Shown one piece after another: positions 48,794-58,162 of a stretch of 64,000 nucleotides of DNA. How positions within the stretch are numbered: the stretch's first letter is position 1; every line of letters begins with the position of its first letter. Under the pieces are notes generated by a model. That model did not search any database. It saw only the letters and a list, made by a program, of their open reading frames with translations, and was not told the DNA's origin. The stretch spans positions 698,282-762,281 of the forward strand of contig NZ_CP028105.1 of assembly GCF_003019675.1 (NCBI RefSeq), given 5' to 3'. This DNA is from Fusobacterium ulcerans. GTDB taxonomy: Bacteria > Fusobacteriota > Fusobacteriia > Fusobacteriales > Fusobacteriaceae. A program made the position numbers and the translations under genes.

Positions 48794-50368
48794 TTATAAT
48801 GTAGCAACATATTCATCAATTTCTGTTCTTATTAAGTTTACTGTCGGTCCATAAATTATTTGAAGATTTTTTCCTCTAGTAACAACATTGTGTGCCCCTG
48901 TTTGTTTTAATAGATCAATATTTACTTTATCAAGTTTCTTAACTGATACTCTCAATCTAGTAGCACAGTTATCAAGGTCAGCAATATTTTCCATTCCTCC
49001 AAGAGCTTCAATTATAGTTTTTGCTTCTCCAGAAGTATATTTTCCTTTTAGGCTTTTCTCTTGTTCTTCATCATCTTCTCTTCCTGGAGTTTTAGCATTT
49101 AATTTTTCTATCAGAAATTTGAATAAGAAATAGTTTACTACAAATATAGGAATTCCTAAGATAAGTATCCATATATAATTAGTTTTCGAATTTCCTTGGA
49201 AAACTCCAAATAGTAAGAACTCAACTAATCCAGCTGAGAAAGTAGAACCTATTGTAATCTTAGCTATTGCTGCAATAACGAAAGATATTGCGAAAGATAC
49301 TGCTTCTGCTACGAAAAGTAAAGGTGACGCAAATAACAGAGCAAATGATATAGGTTCAGTAACTCCAGTTAGGAAACTTGTAAGTCCAATAGAAAGCAGG
49401 AATCCAAATGTAGCTTTTCTTTTTGATCCTTTTGGAATTGCTGTATACATAGCTAAACAAATAGCTGGCATTGTGAATATCATATGGAAATATCTTCCAC
49501 TATTATAAAGAGCAATATTTGAGAAATAACGAACTGTATTGTGGTCTGCTAATTGAGCAAGGAAAATACTCTGCCATCCTTCAATAACTTTTCCACCTAC
49601 TTCTAAAGTTCCTCCAGCTGCTGTAGTCCAGAATGGAAGATAGAATACATGATGAAGTCCCAGAACATAGAATCCTCTAAGAACCAGTCCATACATAAAT
49701 GCTCCAAATATTCCTAAACCTTGAGTCATAACTCCAAAATAAGCTATCATGGCAGCTATTGCTGGCCAAACAAAAACCATAATTAAAGATACAAACATAA
49801 ACACAACAGTATTAACTATAGGAACAAATCTAGCTCCACCAAAGAAAGCTAATACATCAGGAAGTTTAGTCTTGTAGTATTTATTATGAACTACACCAGT
49901 TACAATACCAGCAAGAACTCCTCCAAAAACATTCATATTAAGGGTTTTTATTCCAAATTGTACAGCTTGTCCATAAAGACGGATATCTGCCCCAGCAGGA
50001 GCTTCCTTTCCAAATATACTGATGAATGCTCCTGTTCCTGTTAAAAGAACAAAATAACCAACAACTGCTGAAAGTCCAGCAGAACCTTTTTCATTTTTTG
50101 CTAACCCAGCAGCAATACCCACAGCAAAAATTAATGGCAATGCAGCAAAAACCCCATTTCCTACAGCATTCATCAACTTAAGCAAACCTTGCAGCACTGA
50201 ATTATCCAAAACAGAATAAGCTTTTATAACCGCTCCAGATGATAGTGCAGCAGAAATTCCAAGTAAAAGCCCTGCTACTGGTAAAATTGAAATAGGCATC
50301 ATTATTGCCTTACCCAGTTGTTGTCCCAAGTTAAAAAGATTGTCTTTTAAACTAACTTTCCCTTCCAT
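48794..50368 (-). CDS. PTS permease EIICB, glucose/N-acetylglucosamine/maltose family
   Basis: A 524-residue membrane protein. The EIIC domain (about residues 10-410) has roughly ten hydrophobic helices with PISILPVAGLLLGISAAL, LHHVFYLPFWTTAAGG and SFLTGVTEPISFALLFASPLLF, the sugar-binding glutamate loop. After a charged linker the EIIB domain carries NCATRLRVSVKK with the phosphorylated Cys. No EIIA domain is fused, so a general EIIA must serve it. The true start is the ATG at 50368 behind GGAGG; the frame is open 11 codons more. With NanE downstream, an N-acetylated amino sugar is the likely cargo. Confidence 0.9.
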   Translation of the reverse strand: MEGKVSLKDNLFNLGQQLGKAIMMPISILPVAGLLLGISAALSSGAVIKAYSVLDNSVLQGLLKLMNAVGNGVFAALPLIFAVGIAAGLAKNEKGSAGLSAVVGYFVLLTGTGAFISIFGKEAPAGADIRLYGQAVQFGIKTLNMNVFGGVLAGIVTGVVHNKYYKTKLPDVLAFFGGARFVPIVNTVVFMFVSLIMVFVWPAIAAMIAYFGVMTQGLGIFGAFMYGLVLRGFYVLGLHHVFYLPFWTTAAGGTLEVGGKVIEGWQSIFLAQLADHNTVRYFSNIALYNSGRYFHMIFTMPAICLAMYTAIPKGSKRKATFGFLLSIGLTSFLTGVTEPISFALLFASPLLFVAEAVSFAISFVIAAIAKITIGSTFSAGLVEFLLFGVFQGNSKTNYIWILILGIPIFVVNYFLFKFLIEKLNAKTPGREDDEEQEKSLKGKYTSGEAKTIIEALGGMENIADLDNCATRLRVSVKKLDKVNIDLLKQTGAHNVVTRGKNLQIIYGPTVNLIRTEIDEYVATL

Positions 50369-50427
50369 AATCAACCTCCACATTTTATTTATGTACTTCA
50401 TTTCATTTGTGTACTCTAATTTATTTG

Positions 50428-50478
50428 ATTATAATTCATAAAAAATAACTTGTCAATACAAATTATATGTTGTATTAT
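50428..50478. promoter_or_regulatory. Overlapping divergent promoters with an operator-like inverted repeat
   Basis: Minus strand: TTGACA (50451-50456), 17 bases, TATAAT (50428-50433), a perfect consensus promoter for the PTS operon. Plus strand: TTGTCA (50450-50455), 17 bases, TATTAT (50473-50478), for the GntR/UTRA gene. The two -35 boxes overlap. The inverted repeat AATACAA-8-TTGTATT (50455-50476) lies in the plus-strand spacer and touches both -35 boxes, so one bound repressor could close both promoters. Confidence 0.8.
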
Positions 50479-50540
50479 ACATTATATAAAACTTGTATCA
50501 TTTTTCTAAAAGTTGTAAATAAAAACAAGGAGATAATATT

Positions 50541-51260
50541 ATGGAAGATAAAAAAGTTTCAAAATATCAAATGGTAGAAAGTTACATAGTGGAAGGAATT
50601 CAAAGCAATCATTACAAAGTTAATGATATTCTTCCAACAGAGGCAGAATTAGCTGAAAAATTTAATTGTTCCAGAGTTACAGTTCGTCAAGCCCTAAGTA
50701 ATCTGGCATATAAAGGAATTATATACAGAATACAGGGAAAAGGTTCTTTTGTATCTAAAGAAAATACTCTAAAGCGTTCCCCTCTTTTGAAAAGTTTTAC
50801 AGAAGATATTCTTGATATGGGAAAAAAACCATGGTCTGTAGTGGAAACTTTTTATATAACAAAAGTTGGAGAGCATATAGGAAGAATAATGGGATTGAAA
50901 CCTACAGATAAGATTTATTATATTGAAAGAGTCAGATTTGCAGATAATGACCCTATCCTATTTGAAAAAACATATATGGAAATATCTAAACATCCCGAGA
51001 TTTCTGTTAAAATATTGGAAGGCTCTAAGTATGAATATGCAAAAGAACATGGAATGGAAATAGCTATTTCATATCAAAATATAACTCCTGTATTTCCTCC
51101 AGAAAGTATAGCTGAAAAATTAAAAATTTCTGCTAAAACACCTATTTTAAAGCTATCAAATGTTACTTATTTATCTAATGGAGAACTTTTTGATTACAAT
51201 GAATTATATATGAATACAGAGTTATATCAACTCAATATAGTAAAAAAAGTAGAAAAATAA
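50541..51260 (+). CDS. GntR family regulator with UTRA ligand domain (HutC subfamily)
   Basis: A 239-residue regulator. Residues 8-75 are the winged helix (PTEAELAEKFNCSRVTVRQALSNLAYKGIIYRIQGKGSFV); the rest is a UTRA domain (LLKSFTEDILDMGKKPWSVVE, IYYIERVRFADNDPILFEKTYM, LKLSNVTYLSNGELFDYNELY) that usually binds a sugar phosphate. It is transcribed away from the PTS-nanE-sulfatase operon with shared control DNA, so it very likely represses that operon and itself. The start has an AAGGAGATAATATT site. Confidence 0.9.
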   Translation: MEDKKVSKYQMVESYIVEGIQSNHYKVNDILPTEAELAEKFNCSRVTVRQALSNLAYKGIIYRIQGKGSFVSKENTLKRSPLLKSFTEDILDMGKKPWSVVETFYITKVGEHIGRIMGLKPTDKIYYIERVRFADNDPILFEKTYMEISKHPEISVKILEGSKYEYAKEHGMEIAISYQNITPVFPPESIAEKLKISAKTPILKLSNVTYLSNGELFDYNELYMNTELYQLNIVKKVEK

Positions 51261-51301
51261 TACCTCTTTTCTATAAAAATAAATTAAATAATAAAAACTC
51301 T

Positions 51302-51331
51302 AAAACCATTTGCCCAGCAAGTGGTTTTTTT
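51302..51331 (+). terminator. Rho-independent terminator of the GntR/UTRA gene
   Basis: AAAACCATTTGC and GCAAGTGGTTTT form a 12-bp stem with one wobble pair and a 3-base loop, followed by T. It lies 40 bases past the stop codon. Confidence 0.92.
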
Positions 51332-51460
51332 ATATAGAAATATTTCCTCTGCTCATCTTCTATTTATTTCTTATTTTTTACATACCAATATTCTTAAAAA
51401 TTATGCTTTATTCAAATTAATTTTATTTATTTTTTTACATACATTTTTTATCTTGCTTTT

Positions 51461-51516
51461 CAAATATTATTATATTCAAAATATTTGTTGACAAAATAAA
51501 ATAAAAATATTATTAT
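51461..51516 (+). promoter_or_regulatory. Promoter of the TonB-dependent receptor gene with upstream inverted repeat
   Basis: TTGACA (51488-51493), 17 bases and TATTAT (51511-51516) form a near-consensus promoter. A perfect 8-bp inverted repeat, CAAATATT-11-AATATTTG (51461-51487), ends one base before the -35, in a place suited to a repressor such as Fur. It does not clearly match the classical Fur box. Confidence 0.7.
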
Positions 51517-51665
51517 AAAAAAGATGAAATCAATTTATTCGTTAACATACATATTTAATTCAATTTACAAAATTATAGTCACAAATATGACTAAGGGGAA
51601 ATTCAGTCTTACTTTATTAAAGTAAGTGTACACACAATTACATAATTTTATAGAAGGAGAAATAA
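51517..51665 (+). promoter_or_regulatory. Long structured 5' leader of the receptor gene
   Basis: About 140 untranslated bases separate the promoter from the start codon. Two hairpins are visible: AGTCA-6-TGACT at 51577-51592, and a perfect 8-bp stem CTTACTTT-ATT-AAAGTAAG at 51608-51626. No known riboswitch class was recognised by eye. The GAAGGAGA ribosome binding site follows. Confidence 0.45.
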
Positions 51666-53735
51666 ATGAATTTTAAAAGACTAGCTCTACATTCTTTGTT
51701 AATTTCAACTACAGTTTTTGCTAATTCAAATTCTGATAATTCTAGTGGAATAAATCTAGGAAATACTGTTATTTATTCCAGTACTGGTTTCGAGACTACT
51801 GTAAGGGATGTAGCAAGTAATCCAACTATTGTAGTAAGCGAAACAATTGAAGAAAAACATTATCCATCAATTGAAGATGTTTTGAAAGATGTTCCTACAG
51901 TTAATGTTCAGTACCAAATGGGAATGCCTGTAATAGATATGAGAGGACAGGGAATGGCAAAAGCTATGACTAATGTACAGCTTTTAGTTGATGGTATCCG
52001 TGCAAATGCTTCAGATACTTCCCATGTAGGGACTCCTGTAAATACTGTTTCTGTCAGCCAGATAGAAAGAATTGAAGTAATTCCTGGTGGTGGAGCAGTT
52101 CTCTATGGAAGCGGAACTTCTGGAGGAGTAATAAATGTCATAACTAAAAAACAGACTGGACCAAGAGCAACTGCTGGATATAGTTATGGGAACTATAGAG
52201 GAAATACTTATGAAGTTTCTGCTGGACATACAATTGGAAAACTTGATATAGATTTAGGCTATACAAGAAAAGAAGTTAAGGGATACAGAAAGTATAATGA
52301 AGAAGATTCAGATTATTTCAGTGGTAAACTTAGATATGATATATCAGATGATCATTCTCTTACTTTTAGATATTCAAAATACAACAGTGATTCTGAAATT
52401 CCTAACTCTTTAACTAAAGCTCAGTTAGAAGATAGCAGAAAACAACATGGAAAAAAACCTGGAGATATTGATGAGTGGGATAGAGATAAAGATGAGTTTT
52501 CACTAGAATATGCAGGAAAAATAAATGATAATATTGAATTGAACTTAGTAGGATATTTCCAAGATACTGATATGCACTATAAAATGCTCACTGCTGCAAC
52601 TAACATGAATATGAAAGCTGCCTTTGATGATGAAAAAAAAGGTGCAATAGCAAAGTTAAAATATAAATATGGAAATGACAGCAGTGTTATCTTTGGACTG
52701 GAATATATCGATAATGAACTTCACAGAAAACAAAATATGTATATGGAAAGAATGGGTACTACAATCCCTATGGCTAATATCGATCTAAAAGCTACTAAAG
52801 AATCTATTAGCGGCTTTGTGTTAAATACATATAAATATCAGGATTTTGAATTTATTCAAGGATTCAGATATGAAAAAGCTGACTATGATATGAAGAGAAA
52901 AAGTTTTGGGAATAAATTGGATCTTGATGGTAATACAAAAGATGCAGATAATTTTGCAGTTGAGTTAGCAGTAAATTATCTATACTCTGACACTGGTAAT
53001 GTATATTTAAAATATGAGAGAGGGTTTACTTCCCCTGCTCCTGCTTTAATCACAAATAGATATGCTACTACTCATCCAGATCCTACAAAAGCTGGTGTAT
53101 ACTACTTTAATGACCTTGATTCTGAAACTTACAATACTTTTGAGTTAGGATTCAGAGATACATTTGGAATTTCAGAATTAAATGGAGCTGTTTTCTATAC
53201 TCTGACAAATGATGAAATCAGAAGTTCAGGACATGCTTCTAATACTCAGCATTCAATAGAAAATATAAATCTGGATAAAACAGAAAGATATGGTTTTGAA
53301 CTTTCAGCTAAACAGGAAGTAGGGAAATTTACTTTTAATGAAAGTTATAATTATGTCCATGCAAAAGTAAAAAAAGCTGATGATAATGGAGAAAAATTAG
53401 ATGGAAAGAGAATTGCTTATGTCCCTAATCATAAACTTTCTTTAGGTGTATTATATTCTTTCAATGAGAGATTCAATATTGGTGGAGATGTTGTTTATAA
53501 GAGTGCAACTTATCTAACAAACAATAATGAAGGCGGAAAGAAAAATGCTCATGTTGTAGCTAATATCAGAGCTAACTTTAAAGCAACTGAAAGCCTTAAT
53601 CTATATGCTGGTGTAAACAATGTATTTGATAAAAAATACTATGATTATGTTTCATATAGTTCTTCTACTAATGAATTTTTATATGACCCTGCATATGAAA
53701 GAAATTATTATGTAGGATTTAAATTCCAGTTTTAA
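51666..53735 (+). CDS. TonB-dependent outer-membrane receptor
   Basis: A 689-residue outer-membrane protein. A signal peptide (MNFKRLALHSLLISTTVFA) is followed by the plug domain: EDVLKDVPTVNVQYQMG, IDMRGQGMAKAMTNVQLLVDGI, IERIEVIPGGGAVLYGSGTSGGVINVITKK (about residues 80-170). Alternating beta strands form the barrel to the end, with late landmarks LYAGVNNVFDKKYYDY and a C-terminal Phe after NYYVGFKF for outer-membrane assembly. Such receptors import iron chelates, haem or cobalamin with TonB energy. The ligand is not evident, and no ABC transporter or TonB gene is adjacent. Confidence 0.93.
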   Translation: MNFKRLALHSLLISTTVFANSNSDNSSGINLGNTVIYSSTGFETTVRDVASNPTIVVSETIEEKHYPSIEDVLKDVPTVNVQYQMGMPVIDMRGQGMAKAMTNVQLLVDGIRANASDTSHVGTPVNTVSVSQIERIEVIPGGGAVLYGSGTSGGVINVITKKQTGPRATAGYSYGNYRGNTYEVSAGHTIGKLDIDLGYTRKEVKGYRKYNEEDSDYFSGKLRYDISDDHSLTFRYSKYNSDSEIPNSLTKAQLEDSRKQHGKKPGDIDEWDRDKDEFSLEYAGKINDNIELNLVGYFQDTDMHYKMLTAATNMNMKAAFDDEKKGAIAKLKYKYGNDSSVIFGLEYIDNELHRKQNMYMERMGTTIPMANIDLKATKESISGFVLNTYKYQDFEFIQGFRYEKADYDMKRKSFGNKLDLDGNTKDADNFAVELAVNYLYSDTGNVYLKYERGFTSPAPALITNRYATTHPDPTKAGVYYFNDLDSETYNTFELGFRDTFGISELNGAVFYTLTNDEIRSSGHASNTQHSIENINLDKTERYGFELSAKQEVGKFTFNESYNYVHAKVKKADDNGEKLDGKRIAYVPNHKLSLGVLYSFNERFNIGGDVVYKSATYLTNNNEGGKKNAHVVANIRANFKATESLNLYAGVNNVFDKKYYDYVSYSSSTNEFLYDPAYERNYYVGFKFQF

Positions 53736-53794
53736 TAAGATTTTACCCCTTTAATTATAAAATTAATTGTTTATAAAAATAGAATTTATAGAAG

Positions 53795-53834
53795 AAAAAA
53801 ATACCTTGTATTGTAAAATACAGGGTATTTTTTT
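53795..53834. terminator. Bidirectional terminator between the receptor gene and gatC
   Basis: AATACCTTGTATT and AATACAGGGTATT form a 13-bp stem with one wobble and a 4-base loop, flanked by A on one side and T on the other. It serves the receptor gene on the plus strand and the converging galactitol operon on the minus strand. Confidence 0.9.
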
Positions 53835-53884
53835 AAATTTATATTTTTTAATTTATATAACTATCTTCCTCATTCATATTAATT

Positions 53885-55228
53885 TTAACTATTTGCATTT
53901 TTTAATTTTATATATCTATTTCTTGTTGCTGCAAGTCCTATGATATATATAACTAAAATCACTCCAAAACCTATTGCACCTTCTGAAATCATTTTATTAT
54001 TAAATGCAGCAGTTACTAAATATGTTATTGGTGATCCTCCCTGATCCAGTGAAGCTACTTCTATAGTATCTTTTATTCCTGCATTTTCAGCAAGTATAGT
54101 ATGATACTGAATAGTCTTATTAGATATCCAGATAGTTATGTACATAATAATACTTCCAGAAATTATTGTTCTAAATAGATTTCCTTTATGAACTCCTACT
54201 GCCATCGCTACAAAGAATCCTATTGTTGCCAAATCTCCAAATGGAAGTATTCTATTTCCAGGAACAATTAAAGCAATTATCAATGATAAAGGAATAAATA
54301 AAAGTCCTGCTGATACAACTGATGGATCTCCCAGTAATAAAGCTGGATCCAATCCGATTAAAAATTCTTCTCCCTTAAATTTAGAAGATAACTTTTTTCT
54401 AGCTATTTCAGATACTGGTGCTAAACCTTCCATAATAGGTTTCACTACTTTAGGCATCAAATACATTACAGCTGCTACTTCTACTCCTAACTGAAGTATT
54501 CTTTTTACATCATATTTTGCTAAAGCTCCTATTATCATTCCTAATAAAAGTCCTATCATAACTGGCTGTCCAAGTACACCAAATTTTCTTTCTATATCAT
54601 CTGAATTAAAGTTTATCTTATTAAGTCCTGGTACTTTATCTATAATCATATCTACTAATACAGCAAATGGTCCACAGTAAGCTGATGTTCCATGAGGAAC
54701 TGCTATTCCTTCCAATTCAAAATATTCTGCTGAATCATAAGAGAACCAATCTCCAAGTTTATATGCTAAAGCCGCATGAATAGCAACTCCTAAAAGCCCA
54801 ATCCAATAATTACCAGTAGCAATATATGCTATTGCCCCTGTAAATGTCATATGCCAGATATTCCAGATGTCCACATTTACTACTCTTGTCATCTTTGTTA
54901 CCAACATTACCACATTCACACCTATAGCCAATGGTATAGCAGTCAAAGCAATACTAGATGCCCATGTCATTGGGGAAGCTCCCGGCCACCCTACATCTAC
55001 AATATCCAATGATAAATTAAAATTATTTGTCATTGCCGCCGCTGCTGGACCTAAGCTTCTCTGCATAAGTCCTACAACAAGTGAAATTCCTACAAATCCT
55101 ATTCCTATATTTATAGATGTAGAAAAAGATTTTCCAGGCTTAAGTCCTAAAGCAATTCCAAAAAGGAATATTACAAGAGGTAGCATTACTGTTGGCCCTA
55201 AATCCAATATATACTTAATAAAATTCAT
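53885..55228 (-). CDS. gatC: PTS galactitol transporter subunit IIC
   Basis: A 447-residue inner-membrane permease of the GatC family with about eleven hydrophobic helices. MLPLVIFLFGIALGLKPGKSF, VDVGWPGASPMTWASSIALTAIPLAIGVN, WNIWHMTFTGAIAYIATGNYW and GIAVPHGTSAYCGPFAVLVDMI are strong landmarks. It moves galactitol inward while GatB phosphorylates it. It follows gatA by 28 bases with a GGAGG site and is last in the minus-strand operon. Confidence 0.94.
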   Translation of the reverse strand: MNFIKYILDLGPTVMLPLVIFLFGIALGLKPGKSFSTSINIGIGFVGISLVVGLMQRSLGPAAAAMTNNFNLSLDIVDVGWPGASPMTWASSIALTAIPLAIGVNVVMLVTKMTRVVNVDIWNIWHMTFTGAIAYIATGNYWIGLLGVAIHAALAYKLGDWFSYDSAEYFELEGIAVPHGTSAYCGPFAVLVDMIIDKVPGLNKINFNSDDIERKFGVLGQPVMIGLLLGMIIGALAKYDVKRILQLGVEVAAVMYLMPKVVKPIMEGLAPVSEIARKKLSSKFKGEEFLIGLDPALLLGDPSVVSAGLLFIPLSLIIALIVPGNRILPFGDLATIGFFVAMAVGVHKGNLFRTIISGSIIMYITIWISNKTIQYHTILAENAGIKDTIEVASLDQGGSPITYLVTAAFNNKMISEGAIGFGVILVIYIIGLAATRNRYIKLKNANS

Positions 55229-55256
55229 ATTTTTCCTCCCTAATTATACTTTATAA

Positions 55257-55721
55257 TTAATTTTTCAAATAATCTTCCAATATACACTTCATCTCTTTTG
55301 CATCTTTTGCTGTATAAATCTGTTCCAACAAGTTTTCATCTTGAATTAATCTAGAAATTTGAACTAGAAAATCTATATGTGAATCGTGACTTTTTATGAT
55401 TATTCCAAAAATTATCTTAGCATTTATATTTCTGTCCTCTTCTGAGTCTTCAAATTCAATTCCATCTTTTGAAGTAATCACATACATTGTATTAGTCTTT
55501 GCATATTTTGCATCTACATGTGGAATAGCAACAGCATAAGAAGAAGTAGATATTCCAGTAGGATACAGTTTTTCTCTGTCTTTTATTGCCTCTATATAAT
55601 CAGAGCTGACATATTTTTTACTTATCAAAACTTTTCCAAATTCTTCAAATAGAGAATTCTGATTTTTAAAATTTGAATTTTTTATAAATAGATCTTGGTC
55701 TAAAAAGAAGTTATCTATCAT
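55257..55721 (-). CDS. gatA: PTS galactitol-type subunit IIA
   Basis: A 154-residue cytoplasmic EIIA of the fructose/mannitol superfamily (PTS_EIIA_2). The phospho-accepting His is in SYAVAIPHVDAKYAKT at about residue 68. KIIFGIIIKSHDSHIDFLVQISRLIQDENLL is the conserved C-terminal core. It takes phosphate from HPr and passes it to GatB. It starts one base after the gatB stop, with an AAAAGGAG site. Confidence 0.93.
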   Translation of the reverse strand: MIDNFFLDQDLFIKNSNFKNQNSLFEEFGKVLISKKYVSSDYIEAIKDREKLYPTGISTSSYAVAIPHVDAKYAKTNTMYVITSKDGIEFEDSEEDRNINAKIIFGIIIKSHDSHIDFLVQISRLIQDENLLEQIYTAKDAKEMKCILEDYLKN

Positions 55722-55722
55722 C

Positions 55723-56007
55723 TTAGTTTTCTCCTTTTAAAACTTTAGTGATTTTTTCTTCTAATGCTTCTACTCCTATTCCAGAAACAAACGGCATTCC
55801 ATGTAAAAGAGGAATTCCATATTCTTTTCTTACTTTTGAAGTTGTGATTATAAGATCTATGCCATTTAAAAATGCATCTATTTCACTGATTCTGCATTGT
55901 ACTATTTCTACTGGAATATTTATTTTAGCTGATAATTCTTTTACTTTTTGTCCTGCTATTGTTGATGTTGCTATTGCTCCCCCACATGCTACTATTACTT
56001 TTTTCAT
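55723..56007 (-). CDS. gatB: PTS galactitol-type subunit IIB
   Basis: A 94-residue cytoplasmic EIIB. The phosphorylated cysteine is Cys8 in VIVACGGAIATSTIA, the GatB-type P-loop, and IDLIITTSKVRKEYGIPLLHGMPFVSGIG ends the fold. It overlaps the regulator gene by four bases and precedes gatA. Confidence 0.94.
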   Translation of the reverse strand: MKKVIVACGGAIATSTIAGQKVKELSAKINIPVEIVQCRISEIDAFLNGIDLIITTSKVRKEYGIPLLHGMPFVSGIGVEALEEKITKVLKGEN

Positions 56008-58100
56008 AATTGACCTCCATTTTTCTTACTATTCACATCAGTTAATTTCTTTAACAATTCTTTTTCTGTTTTACAATTATGGATACTTTTTTCTAGTTTA
56101 TATTTATCTATCATATTTTTTAAATCAAGAAGTGAGTTACGATGATTCTTTCCATCTGAACTTGCTAACAATATAATATTTTCAATATTCAAAAGATTTT
56201 CATCATCTTGTTCCACTATTATTGGTTTTTTAAGTTTTAGAAAACTATATCCTGTCTTTATTACACTTTTAAAATTATCTGAATGAGGCAGTACTGTATT
56301 TCCTCCAATAATCATATATGCCCCTTGATCATTAAAAGCTTTTATACAGCTTTTAATATAATCTTCAGTTATATATCCTGATTCTATCAACATTTCTCCA
56401 GCAATTTTAATCCCTTCTTCAAAACTGCTGATTTCTTCCATTACTTTAATATTTTTCATATTTATAAAATCTATAAATTCTTTATTTTCTTCACCCATGT
56501 TCAGCTTATTTCCCATATTTAACCCTAGTAAGATTGATATTTCCCTCTTCAACTCCTCTTCATTTCTAATATCACAGTTCTTATTTATTATATTCATCAG
56601 AGAAGAGTAGTATTCACTTACTTTTAAATCTTTCAGTCCATATTTTTTCAAAAGCTCTATATCCTCTGCTCCCAATAGAGGGCTTACTTTTAAAACAGGA
56701 ACACTCAGATTTGCATTTTCTAAAGATGTAGTAGTTATTATTAAATCAATTTCATCTTCTATTATTTTTTCTTCTGTCAGTTTATTTTGAGGAAGTGTTT
56801 CTATAATTGAAATATTGAATTTATCCTTTAGTCTTGCTTCAAGTACTCTTGATATTCCATAACCAAAGCTGCATACTATTATTGCTCTAGGTATTGAATT
56901 AGGATAATGTTTTTTCAATGCCAGTTTAAAGAAAACACATAGATAGCTCAATTCATCATCGTCTACTTTACATTTTATAAAGTTTTCTAAAATTCCAATA
57001 TTCTTTTTAAGTGATAAAAATATTTTAGGTGACTCTTCTATAATTTCCCTTGTAATAGTATTTTCTAATTTTATCCCTTTTCTTATTCTATAAATCATTG
57101 GCTTTATATGATTTAAAACTCCTTCAAATAATTCAGAATCCTTTTGAAAATTTACTTCTAAGTCTTCTCCTATACTTTTTATCAACTTATCTATGATAGA
57201 TTCTATATGTATCCAGTTTTCATAGAAAGAATACTTAAAATTATATGAGTGGCTTCCTAGCAAATATTCAGTCATATTCAATATTTCTGAAAGATTACTT
57301 TTTTTCCTGAATGAGCTGTTAAAATCTTCTAAAACTCTGCTTACTAACTTATATTCCTCAGTACTTTTTAAAAATTCAATATTCTTTATATTTTTTATAT
57401 CTAGTGGTGACTGTTCTATCCTCTTTAAAGCTATTGCAAGATTAAATTTTATTATATTATATGCATCATCTGACATAGTTATATTTAATTTTCTTGATAT
57501 TTCTTCCAACAGATTTTCTAAATCATTAAAATTGATTTCTTTAAAATAATTATCAATAAACATATTAATTATTTTATTGGTTAAAATAAGATTATTTGAA
57601 TTTATTTTATATTTAACAATATTTTTAAGAAGGTTATTTCTTATATTTTCCTCATCTGCTTCCAAGGCTGTATAATATTTACGATTGATTATTTTTATAT
57701 CTAAATCATCAAATTTCTCTCTCAATAGTTTCCAGTCTTTTTTAAAAGTAGACTCACTTATTCCTACCAAATCTTGATATTCTTCTATCTGGAATTTTTT
57801 TTCACTAAAGAACAGCATATTTGTGAGTACTTCTAATCTTTCATCTTGAGAAAAAATATATGAATTAAACTTTGAAAATGTAATTTTATCTAAAAGATTC
57901 AAATCTCCAATCATTTCTACTATATTCTTTTTTAGAATAACTTCTATTTCAATTTTTTCATCTTTAAGAAAATCATTCAAATCTTTGATTTTATATCTTA
58001 TTGATCTTTCAGATAAATTCATAAGTTTTGATAATTCCTCCAAAGTCCTTGGTTTAATAGAAATTTCTTTTAATAAATTTTCTTCTTTTATCCCTATCAT
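56004..58100 (-). CDS. BglG/MtlR-type PRD regulator with EIIB- and EIIA-like domains
   Basis: A regulator of about 698 residues. Two N-terminal helix-turn-helix regions (TLEELSKLMNLSERSIRYKIKDL and YQDLVGISESTFKKDWKLL) are followed by two PRD domains with conserved His (ILNMTEYLLGSHSY; RIRKGIKLEN). A GatB-like IIB domain (AIIVCSFGYGISRVLEARLKDKF) and a C-terminal EIIA domain (TVLPHSDNFKSV) follow. PTS phosphorylation sets its activity, so it should activate this galactitol operon when galactitol is being imported. The start could also be TTG or GTG within the AGGAGGTGAT site; ATG at 58100 is preferred. It overlaps gatB. Confidence 0.9.
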   Translation of the reverse strand: MIGIKEENLLKEISIKPRTLEELSKLMNLSERSIRYKIKDLNDFLKDEKIEIEVILKKNIVEMIGDLNLLDKITFSKFNSYIFSQDERLEVLTNMLFFSEKKFQIEEYQDLVGISESTFKKDWKLLREKFDDLDIKIINRKYYTALEADEENIRNNLLKNIVKYKINSNNLILTNKIINMFIDNYFKEINFNDLENLLEEISRKLNITMSDDAYNIIKFNLAIALKRIEQSPLDIKNIKNIEFLKSTEEYKLVSRVLEDFNSSFRKKSNLSEILNMTEYLLGSHSYNFKYSFYENWIHIESIIDKLIKSIGEDLEVNFQKDSELFEGVLNHIKPMIYRIRKGIKLENTITREIIEESPKIFLSLKKNIGILENFIKCKVDDDELSYLCVFFKLALKKHYPNSIPRAIIVCSFGYGISRVLEARLKDKFNISIIETLPQNKLTEEKIIEDEIDLIITTTSLENANLSVPVLKVSPLLGAEDIELLKKYGLKDLKVSEYYSSLMNIINKNCDIRNEEELKREISILLGLNMGNKLNMGEENKEFIDFINMKNIKVMEEISSFEEGIKIAGEMLIESGYITEDYIKSCIKAFNDQGAYMIIGGNTVLPHSDNFKSVIKTGYSFLKLKKPIIVEQDDENLLNIENIILLASSDGKNHRNSLLDLKNMIDKYKLEKSIHNCKTEKELLKKLTDVNSKKNGGQL

Positions 58101-58162
58101 TTTCAAAATCACCTCCTAGAAGAATATTATAACATTTTAATTTTCATTTAAATAATCTTAAC

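Noticed and set aside
54867-55256. Plus-strand open frame of 129 codons opposite gatC
   Set aside because: It mirrors the gatC membrane helices; there is no ribosome binding site and the codon pattern fits gatC.
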